Positions 1-9,423 of a stretch of DNA of 64,000 nt are shown here, piece after piece. Each line of letters opens with the position of its first letter. The first letter of the stretch is position 1. A model generated the notes under the pieces. It ran no database searches. It was not told the DNA's origin and saw only the letters and a list, made by a program, of their open reading frames with translations. The DNA lies in assembly GCA_947650365.1 (NCBI GenBank), contig OX393553.1, forward strand, positions 63,549,055-63,613,054, written 5' to 3'. This stretch comes from Chamaelirium japonicum (Eukaryota; Streptophyta; Magnoliopsida; Liliales; Melanthiaceae). The translations under genes were made by a program, and so were the position numbers.

Positions 1-566
1 ACTGGACTGCTGTGAAAAGTATACTCAAGTATCTCCATAGGATGAGAGATTATGAGTTAGTTTACTCTTCACAGGAACTGATGCCGATTAGGTATACGGA
101 TTCTGACTTTGTGTTAGATCCGGAATCCAGGAGATCGACGTCAGGGTTTGTGTTTTCATTAGGAGGAGGAGCTGTCAGTTGGAGGAGCGTGAAGCAGGGA
201 TGCATCGCGGATTCGACGACAGAGGCTGAGTACGTTGCGGTGTGCGAAGCAGCTAAGGAGGCGGTGTGGCGCAAGAAGTTCATCACGGACTTAGGATACG
301 TATCGGGAGCTCAAGATCCTATTGTCCTTTACTGTGACAATAGTGGAGCGGTAGCACAATCCAAGGAGCCAAGATATCACCAGAAGAACAAGCATATCGA
401 GCGGTAATACTACATTATCCGGGACTTGCAAAAGCGAGGGGAGGTTACAGTGACTCAGGTGGCGTCTGCAGATAACATGGCGGACCCTTTCACAAAGGCG
501 TTACCAACGAAGGCTTTTGAGAAGCACGTGGATGCCATGGGAGTTAAGACTGTTGTTCCCCGCTAG
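1..566 (+). pseudogene. copia A: 3' end of pol (RNase H), broken by a stop
   Basis: This is the last part of a Ty1/copia polyprotein, and the rest lies left of the window. The frame reads through the copia RNase H region, with the motifs RRSTSGFVF, ADSTTEAEY, LYCDNSGAVA and HIER. A TAA at 405-407 replaces the Lys codon found in the parallel copy at 43550. Beyond it the frame stays open through ADNMADPFTKALPTKAFEKH to the normal TAG at 564-566. The same sequence recurs in copia C (43150-43714) and, degraded, in copia B (49100-49666), so all three belong to one family. The element is inactive. Confidence 0.9.
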
Positions 567-580
567 GCCAAGTGGGAGAT

Positions 581-1872
581 TATTGTAGCTCGTGTGTCCT
601 TAGCGTGGATTTTCTGTATTAACGTTAATAAAGATAACTTTGGTTATTGCTTTAATTAGAATACTACTATGGTATATGTTAATACTCATATAATAAAAGG
701 ACCCTAGGGAACACAGTAGGCCACTGAGGCGCATGGTGGATGAGTCAATCTGTCCACACAGTTAACCCAGGCTTGGTGGTTGTTAGTATAGCTGACGATG
801 TTCCGGATGCTAGGCATAGCACCGGAAGGTGTGTGGTGTTATAGATGACAAGTCATTAATTCCTAGTCAGATGATCGATCGGGATCTGACGGTCCTCTCC
901 ACCGCCCGAGTCGCATCATGGCACCAGTAATAGGAGGGACTAAGGATTATCGGAGTATAGTAGAGAACAGGGTTACGAGGGAGTAACATAAGTTTAGGAT
1001 CACTAGAGTTCAACTCGCGTCGCACTCTGGGTGGCTACGCGGGTTAATCGGATTAGGGCTGATTAACAGAACTTTCGGTGTGTCACCGGAACAGTTAATC
1101 AGGGATTCAGTTGGAGCTAGAGATCCCGAAACCTAAAGGTTCCACCCTGTCGTTGCGTATAGGAATTGTTCCCTGACCCAATTGGATACGTTGGATGCGA
1201 AGTAGCGTGATGGAGCGCAAGCCCGGAGCCTAAGAACCTAATTCACATGTGTTACGGGCCGTAGGGGTATTTTGGTAAATACTGAAATATAGCTCAGAAC
1301 ATATTGAATATGGATCTTAGAATGAGTGGAATAATTCCATGAGCTCATAGGCGTTGACGGAACTCGATTCCGAGTAGCGCACCTTACTCAGTCTCTCTTT
1401 CAGTTTTTCACTTTTCATGAAGGGCGTTTTCGTCCAGGCTTCACGATAGACATTGGAAATCCCTAAAAACCACCCCCCCTCATCCTAATCCTATTAGGGC
1501 CGGCCCTAGCTTGCCCATGGCACTAGGAGACCGGCCCTATAAGTATAGAGGAGGGGGAGGGGCCGGCCTTTAGGTCTTTCCCTCTCCAAAATCCGAACCC
1601 CCCCTTTTTTCCTCCTCCTTTGTGGTTTCGGCCAAGGAAAAGAGAGGAAGAAGAAGGGAGAAGAAATCGGAAGGAAGGAGAAGGAAGAAGAAAGAAAGAG
1701 AAGGAGGAAATCTCGCGGTTCGCCATCGTCTTCGCAACGGATTCCTCCGTCGGCTCGTAATCCTTGCACTCAGAGACGGGATTTCGAGGATTCCTCAATT
1801 CGCAAAGGACAAGGTGCTATCCGACAGTTTCCCTTGCGATTCAAGTGCGTTTCTTCATCGCTCCGTCATCTC
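581..1872 (+). mobile_element. copia A 3' LTR, first part
   Basis: The LTR begins after the purine tract GTGGGAGAT. The expected TG terminus reads TA here, against TGTTGTAGCT in the other copies. It aligns with the LTRs at 32604, 36360, 43729 and 49681, but a segment of roughly 430 bp is missing near 735. There GGCGCATGGTGGA joins directly to TGAGTCAATC, whereas the other copies hold the sequence from the GGATCCATGCTTGGG block onwards. A TATA-like CTATAAGTATA near 1538 and a GA-rich leader follow. At 1873 the LTR is interrupted by Tat A and resumes at 15695. Confidence 0.9.
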
Positions 1873-1907
1873 TGTGGGTGCAAATTTTGGCAAGAAGTCT
1901 GCCAACA

Positions 1908-2230
1908 GCGGGACCCACCGGCCCTGCCTGGTGGGCCCACGAAGACCACCGCGGGACCCACCGGCCCTGCCTGGTGGGCCCACGAAGACTACAGCGGGAC
2001 CTACCGGCCCTGCCTGGTGGGCCCACGAAGACTACAGCGGGACCCACCGGCCCTGCCTGGTGGGCCCACGAAGACCACCGCGGGACCCACCGGCCCTGCC
2101 TGGTGGGCCCACAAAGACCACCGCGGGACCCATCCGGCCCTGCCTGGTGGGCCCCCAAAGACTACAGCGGGACCCATCGACCCTGCTTGGTGGGCCCCCG
2201 AAGATTACAGCGGGACCCACCAGCCCTGCC
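1908..2230 (+). repeat. 43-bp tandem array in U3 of Tat A 5' LTR
   Basis: About seven to eight units of 43 bp are built on GGACCCACCGGCCCTGCCTG followed by GTGGGCCCACGAAGACTACA. The middle part is close to self-complementary. Because 43 is not a multiple of three and the unit lacks stops, all frames stay open and give false collagen-like proteins on both strands. Unit variants (GACTACAGC or GACCACCGC) alternate in the same order in the 3' LTR array at 14845-15170. Confidence 0.92.
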
Positions 2231-2294
2231 TGGAGGATCCCCAGATACAGCAGCAGAAACCGCCATTTACCTCGGAATCCCTCCTCGAAAATCC

Positions 2295-2302
2295 TATAAA
2301 TA
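2295..2302 (+). promoter_or_regulatory. TATA box of Tat A 5' LTR
   Basis: TATAAATA sits in the context CCTATAAATAGCAGAGCC, just downstream of the tandem array. The same block occurs at 15231 in the 3' LTR and, reversed (GCTATTTATAGG), at about 58445 and 62739 in the Tat B and C LTRs. Transcription would start roughly 30 bp downstream. Confidence 0.75.
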
Positions 2303-2755
2303 GCAGAGCCATCGAATGTAAAGAGATCGGATTTTCAAAACCTGAAACTCCAGAACTCAAACCAGAGCTCTAAAAACAGATCAGTGCCATCATCTGATAT
2401 CTGTCTCAGAAACCTCTATCTCCTCTTACCCTCTACCTCACCTTAATCTTCTTCTTGTCTTTGAACAAGTCGAAGAAACTTCAGTGACACTCGGCCTGTC
2501 GAGGTCACTTCAAAACAAGTGTTAGTGAATTCGGGTTGCTCCCTATAGCACGGAGACGTAGGCTTCGGCTGAACTCCGAGATCACACTTGTGTCAACCTT
2601 CTCTCTGATTGTATGCTTAAAGCACTAACTCTAAGCCATCGAGACGTCAACCTTCAAACCTATCTTCCAATCAACAGATCGACCAAGGATCTTCAACTTC
2701 AATTGACTGGTGAGGCGAGGTCTTCGGGTCGGCACGAAGATTTTCCCCCACTGTT

Positions 2756-2772
2756 TGGCGCCGTCTGTGGGA
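2756..2772 (+). other. Tat A primer-binding site
   Basis: TGGCGCCGTCTGTGGGA lies three bases after the 5' LTR. It is the form of primer-binding site usual in Tat/Athila-type gypsy elements. The same sequence occurs in reverse at 55872-55888 in element X. Confidence 0.85.
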
Positions 2773-2916
2773 TCAAAACGAAAAGTCAAGCTCTCTCCAC
2801 TACTATCAGATCGGTTGAGCATACAACCAATCTTCATAACCAAACTTCCTCGCCTCCTCGGTTGATCGAACAACTGATCGGACGTCGGCGCTCTTGTTGC
2901 ACCCTTCGCTCTCTGA

Positions 2917-5385
2917 ATGGTGAAAACTAAACACCAGGGTCAACCAGAAGGAAGTAACACTCAACAACAAGCTCGTCCTGAGACTCGATCAATGAGTCAA
3001 AGGCTCAACTTCGGACAGCCCCTTGCTGTTCCTGAGATGGGGGTTCACTCAGGGAGTGGGAGATCTGTCGATCGACCTATCGCCCATCCCACACGACAAT
3101 CGATTGGGCAAACTGCCCCCACTCCTGCTGAAGACCCTCCATCGACCTACCAAATCTCTGCGGTCGACTTCCAACTGCTCCAATTGGCGAAGCAAAACGC
3201 CACCCTTACCGCTGAGAGGGATGCTCTTAAGAGAGCAGCTTCCGAGGCTGGGATCGCTCTTCCAATCCCCTCTACAAGTGAGAGGGTCAATCTTCCTCGA
3301 CATTCAATCCACTCCGAGCAACGGAGGTCAATGGGTACTGCTGCCCTCGAGAGGATTCAACGCAACCCAACTCCCTCTGCTGCACCCTGGAAGCAGAGTG
3401 TTTGGGACCGCCTCGACGACGAGTCCTCCCAATCATCCTCTGCTCGCAACTGCGATAGGAAGGCTCCTTCAAAGCTCGACACGCCGAGGAAGCACCAAAT
3501 GAAAGGCGCTCCTTCAAAGAGTAGAATCTCCCCTTCCATTCCACTTCAACGTGGACTTGGATCGGACCTTCGACATCGACTTCAACCGGCAAATACTTCA
3601 CTGCCTGAGCAAGACCTTGCGATCTTGCCTCTTGACCCACATCTAGGTCGAGGACATGGTCGTAGGGATGGGTATTCCTCCGCCGGACCTCTCCATCGAA
3701 GCCTCTTCGAGTCAACTTTTCCGAGGGGATGGAGAACTCCTATCCTCCCCAAATTCAACTGCATCAAAGGAGATCCAACTCTCCATATACTTGCCTTCAA
3801 GCAAGCCTTGACACCGCACGAAGAATAGAACAACGTGCTTTGTCGCACTTTTGCTGGAAGTCTCGATGAGCCATCACTCGATTGGTATCACAATCTTCGA
3901 GCTGGGTCCATCACCCAGTTCGGTGTTTTGGCTAACCTCTTTGTGCAGCACTATCAACTCAATCTGAAGCCAGAGAAGAAGCTCGACTCCCTCTATCGGC
4001 TAAGGATGGGTGCTGACGAGACTCTCCGTAATTTCACAAGAAGATTTCACAACGAGCATGCTGCTCTCTCTGGAAGACATCTGGATAATGAAGCCATCAT
4101 GTTGGCTTTCCAGAACGCCCTCCGCTTCGATCTACACATCTACAACGACTTTATCCGCAATCCCCCTCCTTCTTTGGGTGCTATGTTCGATCGAATCCAG
4201 AGAGAGATTGAGGTTGAAGATGATCAAGTCGCTCGCAAAGGGCGAGAAACGAAGCGAAGGCCAGTGGAAAGAGAAGCTCCGAAGTATGCTGCCAAAGCTC
4301 ATAATGCAGAGGCAGCAGCCCCTCCAGTCAACAAGCGATCAAAGAATGACGGACGTCGATCTCCAACGAAGACCACTTTCACCGAGTGGAACCTACCAAT
4401 CGAGCAGATACTCGACCGCATTCAACACGAGGAGTTCATTCGAAGGCCCAATCCTCTTCAGCCAAACTCAAAATTTACGGCTGACAAAACGGTCTACTGC
4501 GACTTCCACCGAAGTCATGGCCATTCCACCGATCGGTGCTATCGGCTTAAATTCCATCTTGAAGACTTATTGCGAGAAGGTCATCTTCAAGAGTTCGTCA
4601 AAGGCGGACAAGACCAACGTCGAGCCTCTGCAAAGGGGAAAGAAGCATGTTGGATCCATCAAATCTCCTCCAACCGGCAACCTATCTCTGTGAATGCCAA
4701 CGTTTTTGGTATTCATGGAACATTGCACAATCAAACCTTGACCAGGAAGGAAGTGGATCGGCAAGTTCGACGCATCTTCCACGTTCGTTCTGCTGCGAAC
4801 AAGGAGGATACCTGGATCGAGAAGCCTATCGAAGGTTTGGCTTGGCCATCCATAGTTTTCAACGACGCCGATCTTCAAGGAGTTCATACTCCCCATCGAG
4901 ACCCCCTGGTCTTGAAACTCCTCATCGATGGTAGCACCGTCAATCGAATTCTCATCGATACCGGGAGCTCCATCGATATTATGTTCTCAGATTGTTTCAA
5001 ACGTCTGGGACATAAATACTCCAGCCTCGACGTCGTCCCGACTGTGATCACTGGCTTCAACGGTGAACAAAGCATTACGGTGGGTGAATCGAGATTCACT
5101 CTCGACCTTAGCCGAGAGACTCGAGTCTCGGTGAGGTTTGCAATTGTCGAAGGAGTGTCTAGCTACAACGCCATTCTCGGGCGGCCATTCCTCCATCAGA
5201 TCAATGCCATCTCCTCTTCTTACCATCAACTTCTCAAGTTTGCAACGGGAGAAGGCATCGTCTGCATTCGAGGCGATCAGCAAGCTGGGAGATCTTGCGA
5301 GGCTGCAGCGGCTAAAACAGATCATAAGATCAATCTTGCTCCTCCGAAGCGGCCACGAGATGAAGTTGGTCCCTCTTCCAAATAG
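2917..5385 (+). pseudogene. Tat A gag and protease region, two in-frame stops
   Basis: The frame starts at ATG 2917 (MVKTKHQGQ). TAG at 3826-3828 interrupts it where the flanking sequence suggests an original Trp codon, and it ends at TAG 5383-5385. No frameshift is present. The capsid-like gag domain follows the first stop (LCRTFAGSLDEPSLDWY, around 3838-3950). A zinc-knuckle-like C-D-F-H...G-H...C group lies at 4498-4539 and an acidic, Lys-rich linker lies before it. The aspartic protease has its active-site triplet DTG at 4957-4965, in LIDTGSSIDIMF. The frame continues unchanged into reverse transcriptase after the second stop. Whether the 5383 TAG is a mutation or a family feature cannot be told from one copy. 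Confidence 0.9.
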
Positions 5386-7299
5386 CAATCAAAGGAGATT
5401 CCACCAGTCGAGCTTCCACCAATCGAATGGGAAACTTCACCTTCAATCGAAGAAATCATCCCTATCAATCTCGGCGGTGGAGATCTCCCTCGACAAACAT
5501 TTATCGGTACCGGTCTTAGCGACGCAGAAGCGCAAGACATGGTATCCTTCCTCCATTCCAATATCGACGTCTTCGCTTGGTGTTTTGAAGACATGCCTGG
5601 TATCAATCCAGATGACGCTTGTCACCGACTTGCGATCAAAGAAGAAGTGAGGCCTGTCAAGCAAAAGTCACGCACCATCCGACCTGAGTTACAAGTTGCT
5701 GTTCAAGAGGAGATCAGTAAGCTACTCACAGCAGGCTTCATTCGTGAAGTAGAGTATCCTACTTGGATTTCCAACATTGTTGCTGTTCCAAAGAAGAACG
5801 GGAAGGTCAGAGTGTGCATCGACTTTACCAATCTCAACAAGGCTTGTCCCAAGGATCCATTCCCCATGCCAAGGATAGATAGACTCGTCGATGCCACTGC
5901 TGGCCACGAGCTGTTATCCTTCATGGATGGATACTTTGGATACAATCAAATTCCACTTCACTCTGATGATCAAGAGAAGACTTGCTTCGTGACTAGCCGA
6001 GGTCTCTACTGTTACAATGTAATACCGTTCGGCCTCAAAAATGCTGGATCTACTTATCAAAGGCTAGTCACCAAAATGTTCGAAAGACAGATCGGTCGCA
6101 ACGTTGAAGTCTACGTCGATGATCTCCTCACCAAGAGCTCCAGCAGAGGAAACCATTTAGTTGATCTAACTAAAACCTTTCAAGTTCTTCGAAAGTATCG
6201 CATGAAGCTCAATCCTGCCAAGTGCGCTTTTGGAGTTCAATCGGGCAAGTTCCTGGGTCACCTTGTGACCAGGAGAGGTATTGAAGCCAACCTCGACCAA
6301 ATTCGAGCCCTCCTCGACATGCCATCACCTACCAATCGGAAGGAAGTGCAGCGTCTCACTGGAAGACTTGCTGCCCTCAATCGGTTCATCTCAAAGTCCT
6401 CCGACAAATGTAAGCCTCTTTTCGACAAGCTACGAAAGGCGGATACATCTGGGTGGAGTCTAATTTGTAAAGAAGCATTTCAAGGCATCAAGAAATATCT
6501 GATGCAAGCTCCCATACTAACGGCTCCACTTCCAAAAGAAGTCCTATGGCTCTATCTTGCCATCACCGATCAAGCGATCAGCGCAGTCCTGGTTAGCAGA
6601 AGAGAGGGCGTCGAACATCCAGTCTATTACATCAGCCATACTCTTCTTCCAGCTGAGACTCGCTATTCAAAAACTGAGAAGGTCGTCTTGGCCTTGCTCA
6701 CTGTATCACGTCGTCTTCAACCTTATTTCGTCTCCCACCAGATCATAGTCATCTCAGAACACCCACTCAAAGATATCATCGACAAGGCTGGGCGAGCGAG
6801 TCGCATGACCAAATGGGTAGTCGAGATGAGTGCTTTGGGGATCCAATTCGAGTCTCGCACTTCCATCAAAGGTCAAGCTATTGCTGATTTTCTTGCTGAT
6901 TTTCCAATTGAAGACCCCATTACTTGGGAAGAAGATGCCGACATGTGCTTAGAAGATGAAGCTGATCCTCCGTCTAATCTGACTATGAAAGCTGATTCAA
7001 GCCTTGAGAGTACTACGATTACTCCTCCCTGGAAGCTTTATACTGACGGAGCTTCGAGTGCGATCGGTTCGGGAACTGGGATAGTCTTGATATCCCCCGA
7101 GCAAGATCATCTACAGAAGGCTACTCTCCTAGGTTTCAATGCCACTAACAACGAAGCTGAATATGAAGCACTCATTTCCGGACTCGAAAAGGCTGAATCT
7201 CTGGGGGTAGATCGAATCATCATTTACAGTGACTCCCAGTTGATCATAAGACAAATCAATGGGGAGTACACAGCTCATGAAGAAATAATACAATTCTAA
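5386..7299 (+). pseudogene. Tat A reverse transcriptase and RNase H
   Basis: This is the same reading frame as gag. Reverse transcriptase motifs appear in order: EEISKLLTAGFIREVEYPTW, VPKKNGKVRVCIDFTNLN, FGLKNAGSTYQR and the catalytic YVDD at 6112-6123. The connection domain follows. RNase H then shows LYTDGASS (catalytic Asp at 7045-7047), NNEAEYEAL and IYSDSQLI. TAA at 7297-7299 ends the segment between IQF and LALVRRLQQ, well before the end of the polyprotein. The order RT-RNase H before integrase is that of Ty3/gypsy. Confidence 0.93.
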
Positions 7300-8796
7300 T
7301 TGGCTTTAGTACGACGCCTTCAACAACGTTTTACTAATACTGTGTTCGTTCAAATTCCAAGAGCAGAGAATCGAGAAGCAGATGCCTTAGCCAATGCTGC
7401 CTCCATTCTTGGAGACTCACTCGGGGGGAGGCAAATACAAATCGATTATCAAGAAGTGCCCAAGACCATCCCCGATCAACAGATCCTTACTACTACAAAA
7501 GGATCTGGGGGTGGAGATCAACTGACATTGAACCCCACTACTACAAGTGAGCCTGAAGACTGGAGACGATCAATTTTTGACTTCTTCGAGCATGGCAAAA
7601 TGCCGGAAGATCCAAATCAAGCCCGTAAACTCCAAAGAAAGCTTCCTTGTTATACTATTCAAGGAGAAGATCTATATTTCAAATCTCACAACGGGATGTT
7701 ACTCAAGTGCCTTGGTCCCGAGCAAGCACAGGCAATCATGATTGATATCCACTCTGGAGCTTGTGGGAATCATTCGGGAGGAAGATCTCTTGAAGCCAAG
7801 ATGAAACTACAAGGTTACTACTGGCCAACAATGGCAAGGGATGCTCAGCAAGTTGTTCAAAGATGCGAGCCATGCCAACGACATGCCCGTGCCATCCATC
7901 TCCCTGCAGATGAACTCCATCAACTATCAAGTCCCTGGCCTTTCCATCAGTGGGGCTTGGATTTCTTGGGTCCCTTCCCTCCAACTCCTAGTAAGAAGAA
8001 ATATCTATTGCTAGCCACCGATTACTTCACCAAATGGGTCGACGCTGTACCCCTCTTCTGAGAGACCGATGATGAAGTGATCAAGTTCATTCGATACAAC
8101 ATCTTCTCAAGGTTTGGTATACCTCAAGTTCTTATTGCTGACAATGGAGCTCAATTCGACTCTGATAAGTTCCGTGAATTCTGTCTGAACAACGGAATCA
8201 AGCTTTTCTATTCAACTCCAAGATATCCTCAATGCAATAGTCAAGCTGAAGCATCCAACAAAGCTATTCTTGGTATACTCAAGAAGAAGCTCAACGACAA
8301 GAAAGGATTGTGGGAACAAGTCCTACCTGAAGTTCTTTGGGGGTATCGCACAACCCCGAGAAGGTCAACAGGGTTTTCACCCTTTCGTCTGACATATGGA
8401 TCGGAAGCAGTACTCCCAACAGAAAACATATCAAGTACTCTGAAGACCAGGGCAGTTGAAGAAGGAATCAACGAAGAGCTTCGGATCAATGATCTAGACT
8501 TCTCTGAAGAACTACGAGACCAAGCTTCCCTTCGTGTGGCCAAGTACCAGCAGAAGATCAAACGAGCATATGATGAGAAAGTCTACAAACGGCAATTCCC
8601 AATCGGCAGTCTGGTCCTTAGAGCAGTCTTCTACAACACGAAGGAACACAGCAGTGGAAAGCTTGCTCCCAACTGGGAAGGACCATATATTGTCGAATCA
8701 GTGGGAGGCAAAGGCTCTTATCGACTGATCTCACCAGAAGGAGATAGATTACCACGAGCTTGGAATTCTAGACACCTCAAATTATTCTATCCATGA
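7300..8796 (+). pseudogene. Tat A integrase, one in-frame stop
   Basis: The end of RNase H continues to about 7440. The integrase has an N-terminal H...H...C-x2-C group (HSGACGNHSGG near 7750, CEPCQRH near 7867). The catalytic triad is Asp 7960 (WGLDFLG), Asp 8140 (IADNGAQF) and Glu 8248 (NSQAEA), with 35 residues between the last two, as in retroviral-type integrases. TGA at 8059-8061 interrupts the core, probably a CGA to TGA change. The C-terminal part (GPYIVESVGGKGSYRL, LPRAWNSRHLKLFYP) ends at TGA 8794-8796. The enzyme could not be made full length from this copy. Confidence 0.92.
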
Positions 8797-9423
8797 TGTA
8801 CATATCATGATAAATAAAAGTTCTCTTTCGAATGTTCAAATGTGCAAAGTGTTCAGCCTTTCAATTCAAGTTCTGAAGCAGTTTTCAAATTATCCATATT
8901 CAAGTTACCAGATCTTTTAACAAGTTTGGGTGTTAGAGTTGCGACTCAACCCCTTACTGGCAAATGTTAAAATGATTTCAGGTTGTCATTCAAAGCAACC
9001 TCCAAGTCACTGGTCGGTTTAACAAGTTGGGGAATTTGTGTTGCGACACTACCCCTTACTTACAAATGTTAAACTGACCTTCAATTTCAATATTCAATTT
9101 CAATCAATTTCGATGTCGTCTAACAGGTTTGGGTGCTTGAGTTGCGACTCAGCCCCTCACATACGAGTGTTACACGAATTCAAATTCAATTTTCAAAGTT
9201 ACAAGTTTGCGTAATCGAGTTGCGACTCGACCCCTTACATTCAAAAGATTGTATCTATTCCAATGCTATCCAAAACATGATATTAGAAGACATTCAACTC
9301 AAGAGACATCCAACTTTCAAACACCAAAGAGATTTCCATTATCAAAAAATTGCCAAGTACAAGATTGAGCCTTTTCATATCACAAGTTTACAAAGTACAG
9401 CAAAGAAAAAAGGTAGAAATACA
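8797..9423. repeat. Tat A spacer with four diverged repeats around a GAGTTGCGACTC palindrome
   Basis: No gene is seen between the end of pol and the antisense gene. Roughly 8913-9245 holds four diverged units, each with TTTAACAAGTTTGGGTG-like sequence, then GAGTTGCGACTC (or a variant), CCCCTTAC and a short AT-rich spacer, repeating every 60-115 bp. The spacer separates the 3' ends of two convergent transcription units, sense pol and the antisense gene. Confidence 0.7.

Larger units (their letters stand above)
1873..2752 (+). repeat. Tat A 5' LTR
   Basis: This 880-bp LTR starts TGTGGGTGCAAATTTTGG and ends CCCCCACT, where the 3' LTR has CCCCCACA, so the terminal CA has mutated. U3 carries the 43-bp tandem array, a TATA box lies at 2295, and the R/U5 part is AT-richer. 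A clear U5 landmark is the GCTCCCTATAGCACGGAGAC block, which recurs reversed in the LTRs of Tat B and Tat C. Confidence 0.92.

Noticed and set aside
1622..2373. Overlapping Pro/Gly-rich 'collagen-like' reading frames on both strands (also at 14700-15240, 58400-58960 and 62735-63410)
   Set aside because: They arise from the 43-bp LTR repeat, which lacks stops in every frame. All six frames look alike, and no start or codon bias supports any of them.
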